Shown here piece after piece: positions 23,605 to 36,159 of a stretch of 64,000 bases of DNA. The notes under the pieces were generated by a model. That model saw only the letters and a list, made by a program, of their open reading frames with translations, was not told the origin of the DNA and ran no database searches. Where the stretch lies: NCBI GenBank assembly GCA_947095535.1, contig OX352774.1, positions 3,720,001 through 3,784,000 of the forward strand, in the 5' to 3' direction. How positions within the stretch are numbered: position 1 is the first letter of the stretch; every line of letters starts with the position of its first letter. Origin of the DNA: Poecilobothrus nobilitatus. Lineage: Eukaryota > Arthropoda > Insecta > Diptera > Dolichopodidae. A program made the translations under genes and the position numbers.

Positions 23605-25715
23605 TTTTTAAGTTAAATTTAGTTTTAAAAGATAAAATTTATCAATTTTAGTTTATAAGTTTTAGTCAGAAAATCATATAAATTTTCTAAATATGATACA
23701 TATTATTGCATAATCAAAATCTTTAATTTTCATAAGTGATATGACAAACTTTTCTGACCAAAATCCTATATTTCAAACAGCAACCACTTTAATTTTATTG
23801 GATTTGAAAAAGAAAACTTCAAATTGTTCCTCAAATTTTAACCTTAAAATTGAAAAGTATTCAAAACTAAAATTAAAATTTTTAGAAAACTTCACTGTTC
23901 AATTTTGTATCGACTAAAAAAGTTTCCATTTCAAACTGTTTTTTTTTTTTATATTTTGAACACTTTCGAATTTAATGAGTAACATCTGGTCAAAATTTCT
24001 CTATCGTTATCATTTTTTGTGCAACAAAGTTTCGAATAACATAAAGTAACAACATTTTAACTTTTATTATAATATGGAATCTTTAAGATTTCTTAATTTT
24101 ATATATTTTTGTTTTTTTTTTCCAAGATTGTATTTAAAATAAAAAAAAAAGTAAAAAATTAGTAATCAAACACCTTTAATTAAATTAAAATTTGTTTTCA
24201 AGATTAACTTTTTACATTTACTTTTGCTTTAAAAGCTTAACTACTATAAAAGTATGATGCAACTAAAGTGCTTTAGGAAAAGGCTATTAATTTTTTTTTT
24301 TTTTTTTGTTTAAAATTAAAGAAAATATATTAATCGGGTTCTACACGACGAATATAAAAACAAACTATGTATTGATATTTACTAAAATGAACAAAAAAAA
24401 AAAAACTACTGGATTTAATTTTAATTAAAAGAAAAATTAATTTTAATACCATTTAGTAAAGATGTTTCTTACTTTTTTAATACATTTTATATGCATATTA
24501 ATCCGATTAAAATTTTCAACTCTTACAAGCATTAAATCATCACACATATTTAAAAAATCAAAACAAAAAAAAACAACAAAACAAAAGCTATTAAAGAAAT
24601 TTTAATTTTCTTTTCATGAAAAAGGAAAATATAAATTAAATGGAAAATTCTTTAAAACAGGTAAAAATAAGTAAGTAATGTTGGTACACACATAACAGCA
24701 ATTATCGTTTACTTCTTATTTTTTTTTTTTAATTAATGGGAAAAGAACTGAATATATCGTATAATATAGAAAAACATCTTTAATATCGCCTCGAAATAGC
24801 TATTAAGAGTAAGAACTTGCCGCTAGACTTCGCCTTTTTCTTTTTTTTTCTTCAGAATCTTAAGACCATCTGTCGTAAAATATTATAATAAACTTAAATA
24901 TAAATAATGAAAAAAAAAATTAGTTTATCCAACTATAGGACCATATTAATTATTATAAGATGAAATAATTTCATTAAAATCGAAAAAAAAAATTATTTTA
25001 ATAGACTCAAAAGCACAATTTATTTCTAACTTTACGCATTCTCTATTAAAATAAGTCGAACTGACAAACCATTATAATTTTTTATCATTATTTTCTTTTA
25101 GTGTATCTTATGTATTTTTACCCTTAAGAAATCTGTACTTTCAGCAGTATTTGAAGGTGTCATTCTTGTAAGCTTTCCTGTAGTAATCTGGTCTATATGT
25201 AGTAGATATAGTAGACTTACTAAATAGTACGATTTGAAAATGTGTGTTGGTCATTTAAGAACAAAAATGAAATAAAACAAAAGAATTGTAATAGGAATTT
25301 GGGGTAGTGGTTAAAGAGGTTAGAGGTTAAAGTGGTTTGGGGTAGTTAATGGTGATGTAGCATGTGGGTCGGAGTTTTTTTTTGTATAATCAAAAACTTT
25401 AACAATAGGAGCAAGTATTATTTTTAGTGTAATTATACATCGTATCTACTAACTTCTAGGCATCTTGTAAATGTATAAGATAAAGAAACTTTTATAAAAA
25501 TTTTAATATATTTGAAAAACGATTATATATATACGTTCTTAAATTTGAGGTTATTTTAATTTTTAAAGTCATGAATATGAATAGCTTGGCGAAACTAATT
25601 TTGAATGTTCAAAACTTCAAAATATATAACAAAACGAAAGACTAAATTTTTGAAATCCTTATAATTATAAAATTAATTGTATTGTATAAATAGAAATAAA
25701 ATCGTATACCTTGAC
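23605..25715. other. AT-rich non-coding DNA
   Basis: No gene is recognised. An unusual G-rich patch at 25294-25375 contains repeated GGTTA/GGTTAAAG/GGGGTAG phrases. Other parts are homopolymer-rich. Confidence 0.6.
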
Positions 25716-25721
25716 TTTTTT

Positions 25722-27282
25722 TATACCCTACACTTAAAATATAGGGTATATTAACTTTGGTATGGTGTTTGTAACCACCAAAAGGAAACGAGTTAGATAT
25801 GGACATGTACATATATTCTAAATCAGGATCACCTCCTGAGTCGATTTAACGATGTCCGTCCGTCCGTTCGAACGATACCTCAAAAACTAATGAAGCTATC
25901 TTGATGAAATTTATATTGCAGGTTACTAATCACGAAAGGAAGGCTAAGTTCGAATGTGGACAAAATCGGTCAATGGGTTCGGATTCTGGTAGCTTCCGAA
26001 TGATTCCGGAGCAAACGAGATTATCTCCAAAACCAAGAAAGATAGAACCTTTAAATTTTGTACAATGATGTTCCTTCCCATTCGATTTATGTCTCTGAAA
26101 TTTAATAGGATTTGGTCCATGGGTTTGGATTTTGGAAGCTTCCGAACGAGCACCAGAGCAAATGATATTATCTTCAAAACCAATAAAGATATAACCTTCA
26201 AATTTGACAGAGTGGTGTTCTTTCATGTTTTATTTAAGTTTCTAAAATTTGAGAGGATTTGGTCCATGGGTTCGGATTTTGGAAGCTTCCGAACGAGCCT
26301 CAGAGCAAACGAGATTATCTCCAAAACCAAGAAAGATAGAACCTTTAAATTTTGTACAATGATGTTCCTTCCCATTCGATTTATGTCTCTGAAATTTAAG
26401 AGGATTTGGTCCATGGGTTTGGATTTTGGAAGCTTCCAAACGAGCACCAGAGCAAATGAGATTATCTAAAAAAACCAACTAAGATATAATCTTTAAATTT
26501 GGCAGAATGGTGTTCTTTCATGTTTGATTTAGGTCTCTGAAATTTTAGAGGATTTGGTCCTTGGGTTCGGATTTTGGAAGCTTCCGAACGAGCCTCAGAG
26601 CAAATGATATTATCTCCAAAAGCAACAAAGATATAACCTTTAAATTAGGCGGAATAATGTTCCTTCATGTTTGATTTATGTTTCTGAAATTTTGTGAGAA
26701 TTTGGTCCATGGGTTCAAATCTTGGAAGCTTCCGGACGAGCCCCAGAGCAAACGAGTATATCTCCACAACCAACAAAGATAGAACTTTTATTTTTAGTAC
26801 AAAGGTGTTCTGTTATGTTTCCTTTTCTGTAAAATTGGAAACTGACATTTGAAAGAATTTGAACCATGGGTTCGTATTTTGGATACTTCCGGACGAGCAC
26901 AAGAGCAACGAGCATATCTTCAAAACCAACAAAAGTAGAACCTTTAAATTTAGTACAATGGTGTTCTGGCATGTTTTCTTTATTTTCCTGAGATGGATTC
27001 GATGAATTGGAGTGGCAATTCGGGTACCTGACACACACCTCCCAAGAACTAACAATCTTCGAAATTAAGAAAGATAGAAACTTAAAATTTTTTACAAAGG
27101 TGTCAAGCATATCCCAAGAGGATGCCTCTTTTACGTTCCTGAAATTCGAGTTGAATAAGACAGAAAAGGGAAGAAGTTCAAGCAGCTGCCAAAAAAACTT
27201 ATGGATTTTTAATTTAATTCGAATTATTCAGGTGTAGGGTATTAATAAGTCGGTTGCATCGACTTACTGTTACATTTACTTG
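25722..27282 (+). mobile_element. DINE-like Helitron element with central tandem repeats, copy 1
   Basis: The left part has a subterminal ACCCTA...TAGGGT palindrome, an ATTAACTTTGGTATGGTGTTTG phrase, GAGTCGATTTA and a GTCC run (25856-25871). Next come central tandem repeats, and the right end carries the hairpin TAAGTCG/CGACTTA (27246-27266). The order is that of Drosophila DINE-1/mini-me elements with central tandem repeats. The reverse-oriented copy at 40483-41925 shares both ends. Open frames here (for example 26065-26469) are produced by the repeat array and have no family signature. Confidence 0.8.
25960..27013. repeat. Tandem repeat array, ~147-bp unit, dimeric higher order
   Basis: Seven units, marked by the ATGGGTT phrase at 25973, 26119, 26266, 26413, 26561 (T for A), 26709 and 26866. 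Spacing is 146, 147, 147, 148, 148 and 157. A phrase including GATAGAACCTTTAAATTTTG at 26041 recurs nearly unchanged at 26335, that is 294 bases or two units later, while the intervening unit differs. This indicates a dimeric higher-order unit. Confidence 0.85.
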
Positions 27283-27289
27283 TTTTTTT

Positions 27290-29350
27290 TAGAACTTTGT
27301 TAAAGAACTTCAAAAAAAAAATGATTAGACATAAATTCTACTTTTGAAATATTCTACACTTTAAATCAATTTTATAATACTATACTTTAAAACTATTTTC
27401 AGGTTATTTGAGACCGAAAAAATATAAACATTTGATTTTGTGATATGCATCATAGTGGATTGCATTAAAATTAAAATAATCTTAAAAGAAATAAATACCT
27501 TTAAAAATCAGAGAGAAAAACACCAGAAAATCCTTTAGGAAATTTTTAAAAGCACAATTTTTCTTTAGATGCACACATTCACGTATACATAAACAAAAAA
27601 AAAATCATAAATTGAAAATTATTATTTTCGTTAAACAAAAGCAAAGAAAATTATTCACCACATTTTTTTTTTTTTCACTTTTTCACCATTATGATTATAA
27701 TGAATTTATAAACAAACAAGTGTTGCTATACATTATATAAGAAATAAAACGAAAAAAAAAAAAATTCTTCACATAAAACTTAAAAGGACTAAAACAGTTC
27801 GCAAGGAGGTAGGTAAATAAGTGTAAAAATAAAATATATATAAGAAGAATATGCTCATTTAGATGAATGTTAATGTGTATGTTTGTTTTTTCTTTTTCTT
27901 TTTCTTTTTGTTTTTGTTTTATTTTTTTTTTGAATATAGTGGGAAAAATAAACATTAAAACTTAATTACTCTGATAAATAATTTAAGAATTGAATAAAAT
28001 GAAAATTAGAATGTAAAAACACAAATTTTAAGTATATATGGTAAACCTCATATAATGGTTAATTTTAGGAGAAATTTTTTTGGATAAATTGCATTTAATA
28101 TTCTGTTGATATATTATGCATTTCAGATGATAAGTAAATTATAGTAATTTTAAATAAGTTTAAAAAATTATCATATATTTTTTTTAATTGAAAATTTACC
28201 TTGTATTTTAAACCTTTAATTTTATTTCATCTGTATTCAAAAATTTCGTTACATTTAATATTTGCCTCCTTTTTATTAACCAACGTGTGGATATGGGTGG
28301 TTTATGCAAGAAACTTTGATATCTGTGCGTTGGCTAAAAATCAAAATGAATAAATCAACTATTAAATCTGTGAAGAAAGTTCGTAAACTATAGGAGTATT
28401 TTTTAACAAAACAGTATGTACATTACATGAATTGAATTTTTCCAGAAAGTTTTTACAACCCTATATAAACTATTGAATCTTTCTTACTTTTTAATTGAGT
28501 TGGTTAAAAGAAAAAACTATGTATAATCATTAATAAAAAATTTATAAAATTTGAAAAATTAAAATGCTTGCACACGTTTCGTTACTAATACTATGTGCGT
28601 ACATTTGATAGTAAAAGCGATGTATACAAGATTACTTTCATTTGATTTTTGAAAACTTCCCAAAGTTTAGATAAATTTGTTTCATAAATAAAATTATTAA
28701 TAAAATATCTCCTTCATGTGGGGTAGACAAATTAGTTATTGGGATGCTGATGTTTGAACCCTTCTTTTATAATTCTTTGTAATTCCTTTCGATAGAAGTC
28801 GTTTCAGACATTTATCGTTTTTTTGTTAAAATATCTGATTTTTGAAGTTCTTTACTGAAAGTTATCCGCTTAACATTTAATTAAAACAAAATTGTTGAGA
28901 TATACTGAGAATAATATTATACATAATGCGATATACTCTTGAATAAGTTACGTTTTCTTTCTTTTACTTTAATTTAATTTTTAATATTATTTTTATTTGT
29001 TAGTAGAACTTTTAGCATCTAAACTTTTAGCATTGTTATAAAAATGAATAAAGTAAATAAATAAAGAAATATTATTTCGAATTTATTATAGCATTTCATA
29101 TATTATTATAGTACTTCTACGAGTATATGTACCTATTCCTTAAAATTTTTATCTTATAAGAAAATTCGATATTTCTCTCCATTTACATAAGAAAAAATCA
29201 AATCAAATAATAACTAAAAAGAATATTATCATTATATAGATATCCTTTAAAATATAATTAAGTTATATTTGAAATCTATAGATAAATAAAACTTTCAATT
29301 TCAAAAAAAAAAACGCCTTAAATTAAGTAATTTTATTTTATATTGACGAT
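27290..29350. other. AT-rich non-coding DNA, nothing recognised
   Basis: Only chance frames are present. The Lys/Gln/Glu-rich minus-strand frame at 27695-27955 comes from a TTTTTC-rich tract. Confidence 0.6.
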
Positions 29351-29357
29351 AATAAAA

Positions 29358-30931
29358 AACGAGGAAGAAAACAGTTGCCTTTGTCAACTCTTAGATACCC
29401 GTACGAACCGTTAGTATGTTCACAGCCGTCACTCTGCTCACAATATTATTTTTTTAATGTTTTAGTATTTTAAAATAATTTGGGTGAATTTTATAATTTC
29501 TAGAACTATGGTTGTACATATATTCAAACTATATGTTTATATGTACATTCTTCAAAAGCAGATTCTAACCTTTCACATAACGATTATCAATCCAAAAGTT
29601 GTTCAAATATTCTATAGTACCATTTAATACTAAGCGGTAAATGTATATTAAATTTACTTAGTACAAAATAGTAAATATAATTTTATATATTATATTATAT
29701 TATATTTAAATATTCCATTGGCAGAATAATTTCTTATAAGTACAATAAAATACATATATGTATGTAAATACGGCGCTATATAATATACATTTATTTTCTT
29801 ATCATTCATTCACTAGTGACATATACGATATGTAAATAAACATGATATTATATAAGTATGTATATATATCAATATCATATAAATAAAAATTCTTCAAGCA
29901 ACCGTTATGTTGTTTATTTATTTACATTTTGTTGTACTACGCATTATATCCTCAACAATTTCAAATTATCGAGTAAAACAAAATGCAAAAAATTCGAAGA
30001 AATTTGTTAGAAAATTTGAAAAAATCAAGTAACTCTTTCGTCAATTATAAAGTAACCCTATATTATTAAACAAAGTTGTTAACAGAAATAAAAGTATAAT
30101 GTTGGAGTTTTAATTTTTGTGTATTATTTCAAAAAAATTTTAACAGGTGTTCAAGTTACAGGTGTTTAAAAATAGGAAATTTTCAGTTTTTGACCCCTTA
30201 CAGCTCCTAAACGGGGAGTGATACAAAAAAAATTTCTGAAATGACTCATACTAATTTTCAAAGATGTAACTTCTGTCAAAATTTCAAGTTTTCAACTTTA
30301 ACCGTTTAGAAGATGGAAGGGTTAAAGAATTTTGCAAAATTTGAGTTTCGCATAACGGTAAATTAAGACACCGTATGCCAAAATTATATATTTATTGTAT
30401 ATATACTTTTAAAGCTAATAAAAGTAGTAATCGTTTGGCGTTTTCAAAATGAAGATATACCTTATACAACTTGTGCTATAACAATTTAAATATAGAGCTT
30501 TTTTGAATCTTTGGGGAGCTGTAGCTCCGTAATGGGTGGGGCTAAAAAAAAAAGTTATTTAAAATAAAATTAATATTTTTGTGAGATCTATCAGTAGTTA
30601 AAATTTCATAGCTCTATTGCAAAAAAAATGTGGGGATCTAAAAGTTAGGTGTTCGAGAGCTACCCTAAGGCTTGGTCCAAACTCAACCAAAAAAAATAGG
30701 GAACCAACAAATTACTCCCAGAATATTTTGTGTAAATTTCAAGATTCTAGCTTTCTTAGTTTTTGAGTTAGCGTGCTGACGGACGGACGGACGGACGGAC
30801 ATGGCTCAAAAGTCTTAGAATTTTTTCCTGATCCGATCCATACCTTTGAAGGTATATCTAGCTCGCTTATTTCGAGGTGTTACAAACGGAGGAGTAATTT
30901 TATTATACCCGATCCTATCGTACGGGTATAA
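29358..30931 (+). mobile_element. Long DINE-like (Helitron-like) element
   Basis: It starts AACGAGGAAG, then a GTTGCCTTTGTCAAC mini-hairpin and ATACCCGTACGAA. It ends near CGTACGGGTATAAA, so the subterminal ATACCCGTACG is inverted at the far end. The middle (30100-30700) contains, in reverse orientation, the block found at 18640-19650 and 46564-47230. Near the right end lie TTGTTCGAGAGCTACCC-like and GGAC-run motifs shared with 14163-14790. No protein is encoded. It may be a composite of two related elements. Confidence 0.7.
30781..30800. repeat. (GGAC)5 tetranucleotide run in DINE-like element
   Basis: Five perfect GGAC units, the complement of the GTCC runs at 25856 and 46628. This position corresponds to the GTCY microsatellite of mini-me/DINE-1 elements. 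Confidence 0.9.
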
Positions 30932-30934
30932 AAA

Positions 30935-32405
30935 TGAATCAATTTTTTTAACTATCTTAAAAAAAATTACGTAATTTTGATTACATTTAGGCGGCTTTTA
31001 TTGTTTTCTTATGCATATTTAGTTAAATTTTTTTTCCTTTTTTTAATTTATTACAAATATATATCTTTTGAAATCGTCTTATGTTTCATTCAAATAAGTA
31101 TAATAAAGTTAATTTCTGGAAATAAATTTCAAAAAAATAAAAAAAAAAAAAGAAATATTACCTCTTCTTAGTAAAAAATCAAATTCAAATTCAATTTTTT
31201 ATATATTATCAAATTCTTTCTGATTCCTTTGATATTCAGCTAATAACTATTAAATTGAAATCAATATCCACACAATAATAAAAACAAAAAATAAAAAAAA
31301 AATCCCCACGATTTAAAATATAGAAAGAATTTTTCTTTTTTTATGATTATACCAGTGATTCCTTCCTGCATTCAATTTTAAGTTAAAATTAACTTCAAGG
31401 CCTCATTTATATCCTGATTTTTTATTCAATTTTTTTTTTTTTATCTACTTAAAATTATATTTTTTATCAATTTCACCATATATTGTAAAAATCTAAAGTC
31501 AATTTGAAACAAATATCAATAAAAACCAATTGAATTTAGATCCAAAAATGAAAAAAAAAAAATAAAATAATTCCAGAATAATTCTTTGGGTTTTATATTT
31601 CAAGTTTCCTTTCCTTGTATTGAAAGTGACATTGTCTCAAAAATAATATAAAAAAAAAAAAAACAAAATAAAAATAAATTTAAAAAAAAATAAAAAAAAA
31701 GGAAACAAAAAATGATTTCCAATCAAACGGATTTTGTTTTTTTTATTTCATGTCATCATTTACGTTCCACCAAAAATAAAAAAAAGTGGAATAAAATAAT
31801 AATTGTGTGGAACTCCTCTTGAATATAGTTGCAATTTTACTGAATTTTATATGTAATGTTTTTTTTTTCTTTTTTTTTTTTTTTTTCGTTAAAGGTGGAA
31901 ACATAAAATGTGTAGAAAATGAAACGCAAGGTGTTATAAAATTAAATGTTTGAATATATGTATATAAAATTATTGTAAGATGTATTTAGTCATGATGAGT
32001 TTAGTCAAATCGTAAAATTAAGTTTTTTAGAATTTCTTGTAGAAATAAATGAATGATTTCACATTTCTACAAAGCGTAAATGGTAATATATTCAAATCTT
32101 ATCAAACCTTAAGCATTAGGGATTTTTAAAACCAGCTTATTTTTAATAGGGCCGCATCTTTACACACATATTATTAAAGCATTCTGCTTTAAATATTAAC
32201 GCTTCTATAAAGGATATAAAATTTTGTTGAATGTTTTACTCTCAGCTGATCCATTAGCTTTTTAATATAACGTTTTAAATATTGGTTACAAAATATTATT
32301 TACATTGTGAAAAGTGCTCCAAAGCATTTAATTATGTTGATCAGTTTTTTCGTAACGAACTTTTTCAAATGCTTTTTTTAAACCTTAAGTATAGATAATT
32401 AAACT
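30935..32405. other. AT-rich non-coding DNA, nothing recognised
   Basis: Poly-A and poly-T blocks dominate 31130-31900. No exon or repeat copy is recognised. Confidence 0.6.
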
Positions 32406-32409
32406 TAAA

Positions 32410-32602
32410 TTTTTTTTTTTAATGCATTTCTCTGTCACATAAATATGGATAGGAAATTACACAGCCTTTCCTGTTCAGGCGTAACTGTAAATGTTGTAAG
32501 GGGGAATAACTCTTACGACGTGTGTGGGATTCGAACCCACACTCTCTTGGTGTTTACAGCGTATTTTATACGCTCTTACTCACTAGGCCACCGAGGCCCC
32601 CT
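32410..32602 (-). mobile_element. tRNA-derived SINE, family 1, copy C
   Basis: This is a full-length copy in reverse orientation. The poly-T at 32410-32420 is the A-tail, followed by AATGCATTTCTCTG, the ATTTCCTATCC/ACAGGAAAG pair, B box (GGATTCGAACCC on this strand, 32527-32538), and A box near 32575-32592. No clear target duplication was found. The apparent protein frame across it is an artefact. Confidence 0.88.
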
Positions 32603-32604
32603 CA

Positions 32605-34265
32605 CATTTGGATTTTCTGAAATTTCAATATAAGACTTAATTTATACAACTAAGAAAAGTTTTTTCTCTCTTCATAATGCGATAAAAAAATGAATTAAAA
32701 ATTTGTTTATGAAATATTTGTTAATTGCTTATAGACTACATGAAATTTAAGATGAATCTTTTAAACAATTAAAAGACTGAAAAAATTTTTAAAAACTTTT
32801 TGAATAATAATGGACAATGTTAATCTTTTAGATTTAGACCGTTTATGATCCTTTTGAAAATACACAAAATTTAGAAAAGGTTTATAAACAAAAAACTTAT
32901 ATTAGAAAAGGTTTATAAACATCTAAAAACCTAACTGGTGCATCAATAATAATATCGGTAAAAAACTTTTGTTTCACCCAATCAATTTGTACATATACAA
33001 GATTTATTATTTCGCTGATAATATTTTTTCTTACAAAAGAAAAAAAATAATTCCCTCACATGACATCAAATTACAGTAGATGTCAAAGACAATGTTGTTT
33101 TTCATTCATAGGAATGAATGCCGTACACCCATTACTCACACACGTACTATTATTCTTTTTTTTTTATTTTCGTTATTAAACTTTTATTCTACGTCATTGT
33201 AATCTTCTTTTAAAATATATTCCCTTATTCTGTTAGTACTCTATTATTGTAACATCGGTATTGCAGTTCCTGAAGTGTTTTAAATTCTTAACATCAACTA
33301 AAAAGAAAATTTCATTCATATAAATAATTGGGAATATTCAGGAACATTGTATCCATACAAAAAAAAAATAATTTTCTACAAAAATGAAATAAAATGAACA
33401 GTTAGTTGCCAGTCACTTGAAATAATAATTTGAAAGCATATAAGAAAATCTGAAATAAAAATAAAAGAACTGTAATAACTTTAGAAAATGTTTGTTTAAA
33501 AATTCATTCATTGCTATTATAACGTCGATGGTTGCATTCAGATCTGAAAATGGCATTAAAATTACCGTAACTTGATAAAAACTTAAGATATTGTTTCTAT
33601 ATAATAAAAGTCTGTATTAGATATTTAGTTTTAAACGATTCAATTTGATTGTTTTGTTTTTATTTCTTAACTTTTTTTACTTCATCATTTATATAAAATT
33701 GATGTAAATGTATTTGCACGCGGAATGGATATCATACACATTTTTATTTTATGTATTTTAAAGATAGATTTACAAAACCAATTACAAATAATATTCTTAT
33801 ACATTTTTCTATAGATATTTTTAATTAATGTCATAAATTGTTACCTATTTCTTAATATTACCAATTTTTTAATTAAGTTCGATAACTAAAGTTCAATAAA
33901 AACTATTAAAAATAATGGAACACCTTAATATATTGAAGTTGTCTTGCATTTTAATAATTAAACTTTAAAATATTTTTTACCAAGGGATAAAAAAAATATA
34001 TAGAATTTTTTTATGTAATTAAGAAAAAAAACAATTGAGGGACAATAATAAACCTATTCAAATAAATATTCTGTTTCACATTTACAGTTATTTAAAAATG
34101 TAAAATTTAATTTAAAAATATCTATTATATATGTATATATGTATGTATGTATTCATGTATATTTAAAATACTGATTCGTTATTTCTAAGAAGTACAGACA
34201 ACATATCGTGCATGTCTCTCTATTCGTTTTAACAAAAAATTAAAAAAAAAAAAACAAAAAACTGA
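32605..34265. other. AT-rich non-coding DNA, nothing recognised
   Basis: No coding signature and no second copies noticed. There is a short ATGTATGT run near 34128-34160. Confidence 0.6.
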
Positions 34266-34275
34266 CAAAAAAAAA

Positions 34276-34669
34276 GGGTTCAATACATAATTCTGAATTA
34301 CACAATTCTCACTAACACAATAAATTCTAAGTTACAATACTTTCGAAAAAACCGTATAATTCTAATTTTAGTAATCTCTCCTAATTATTTTCTTCAATCG
34401 ATATTTCAAAAACAAAGGAAAAATAAAAAAAATAAAAATAACTTTTAAAATATTTTGTAATCCAGAATATTGAACCTGACAATTTTGTAATTGAGAATTT
34501 TAAACTTGAGAATTTTGAAATTCAGAATTTTGTATCACAGAATTTTGTATCTCAGACTTTTGTATCTCAGAATTTTGTCAACTCTGAATTCTACAAAAGA
34601 GCAATTAAAAAATATAATCAGAATTTTTTGTTTTCAGTATTTTATACTTCAGAATTTTGACATGATCCC
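34276..34669. mobile_element. Foldback-like element with 15-bp repeat arms
   Basis: The left end (GGGTTCAATACATAATTCTG) and the reverse complement of the right end (GGGATCATGTCAAAATTCTG) are similar, as terminal inverted repeats. The right arm (34480-34640) holds repeats of AGAATTTTGTATCTC at 15-base spacing. The left arm (34280-34380) carries the inverse, AATTCTG/CAATTCTC type. The variant differs from that at 18924 but is the same in both arms. A candidate ACAAAAAA duplication flanks it, blurred by an A-run on the left. An open frame at 34491-34703 with a 5-residue periodicity (R-I-L-Y-L) simply reflects the 15-bp repeat. Confidence 0.65.
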
Positions 34670-34674
34670 ACAAA

Positions 34675-35880
34675 AAATACCTTGTATAGTCTTTAATAAA
34701 TGAGTAGCAAAAAAAAAAAAGAAAGCAAAACAATTTCATGTATTTTATGTTCTCTATTTTTAGTAAAACTAAATGGTTGGTTTTTAATTTTTCTTTTTTT
34801 TTTTTGTTGTTTTTTTTACAATAAACAAAACAAATTTTAGAGAAATTAAGAGTTTTATGTAAAAGAAATGAATTTTATTTAGACAAATACTCTTAGACAT
34901 ATATACTATATTATTTTTTATTTATTGTGCTTCTTTTTTTTTTTTTTTTGAAATATCGTAAATATTTCCACAATGAATCTGTCAACGTTTCAGAAACTAC
35001 ACTTTTTCTTTTAAGGACTTAAGACAAATTTATTTCTCTCTTGTATAGTTTTTTGTGCAAAATCAAAAGTAAAAAATTTACTGAAATCTCAATGTATAAC
35101 ATAATATGTATGTATATATGTGTGGTTATAAGGGAAACATTAGTTGAAAAATAAAAGTTTGGAATGAATTTTTACATTCTATTTTTAAGTATTTTTTAAC
35201 AACATATTGCATATACGTTACACATCTGAGTATTATATGAATACATCCATGAAAAGTTGTAATAATATCCTTGAAATATATTTACAGGTTGAAAAAACAA
35301 AAGAAAATTTCAAAAATAGAAAATAAAATTTAAAAAAAAAAAAACTAAAAACATCAAAATATTTTCATTCTATCTTAATTTTCTTTCTTTTTGTCCTAAT
35401 CACATTTTAGAGAGAAGATGAATTCATTTATTTATTTTCTTTTTTTGTTTTTGGTTTTTTTTTTCAAAACAAAAATATTTTCCGAAAATTGGTTTTTTAA
35501 TTTATTGCACATTGTTTAAAAAAATATTTGCATATTTTTGGGAGTAAAATTCTTCCATTCAAATGAACTTATATTGAAATGTTCTTTAGAAAATTTAATT
35601 TAGAAAATTTTTTTAATATTTTTATTAAATAAAACAGAAAATATGTAATATTTTACAAAAATAAAGGATAAAAGCAATATTTAAACGTTGTTTTAGTAGC
35701 AGTATTTTTTTTTTTTGGAATATTAAAAAAGCTAGAAAATTAACTTGTATACTAAGAATTAAATCTAACAATCTGTATTATTATTATTTCTGTATATACA
35801 TATGTATTTCTTGGTAAGGTGCAAATTATTGTAACAGTATATTAGTGTCTGCAAGTATCAGTTTTTATTAAAAATGACAT
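34675..35880. other. AT-rich non-coding DNA, nothing recognised
   Basis: Long homopolymer runs (34793-34805, 34934-34949). No gene. Confidence 0.6.
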
Positions 35881-35896
35881 TTTAAATATTATTCCT

Positions 35897-36145
35897 ATCC
35901 AGCCATTGGTGCAGTGGTTCACGCACCGCTTCTTATTCATAAGGGAATGAGAGGCCTCGGGTTCGATTCCCGGCTGGGTACAATAATTATAATATAAAAA
36001 AAAAAAAAATATTCATATACCGCAATATATAAATACTTAATATATCACATAATATCTCGTACACCCTACATTCCTACGAGGAAACAGGGGTTATAGCTAC
36101 CTGGCACATTTATGTACCACGGTACCTGTATATAAATAAATAAAT
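35897..36145 (+). mobile_element. tRNA-derived SINE, family 2, intact with target duplications
   Basis: The tRNA-like head (about 35896-35980) has a 7-bp acceptor stem (TATCCAG with CTGGGTA), a D-arm-like GGTGC/GCACC stem and a T arm (TCGGG/CCCGG around TTCGATT). The anticodon arm is unusually long, with 8 pairs (TCTTATTC with GAATGAGA). Then follow a poly-A linker, a unique region with GGTACCTG, and an (AAAT)n tail. AAATATTATTCCT flanks it perfectly at 35884-35896 and 36146-36158 (13 bp). Degenerate relatives are at 23519, 54366 and 62572. Confidence 0.88.
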
Positions 36146-36159
36146 AAATATTATTCCTT

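Noticed and set aside
26065..26469. 134-codon open frame with repeated peptide phrases
   Set aside because: It is the translation of the ~147-bp tandem repeat in a Helitron-like element. Other frames of the same repeat are open too, and no domain is recognisable.
34480..34640. Regular short repeats as a CRISPR array
   Set aside because: There are no constant repeats with unique spacers of fixed length, the setting is a eukaryotic genome, and the units are degenerate and contiguous.
34491..34703. Open frame with R-I-L-Y-L pentapeptide repeats
   Set aside because: The 5-residue period is the 15-bp foldback-arm repeat read in frame. The inverse arm and neighbouring copies have stops.
35896..35980. 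Functional tRNA gene
   Set aside because: Although the acceptor and T arms pair, the anticodon arm is non-standard, and the sequence continues into a poly-A linker, unique tail and (AAAT)n end between 13-bp duplications, so it is a SINE.
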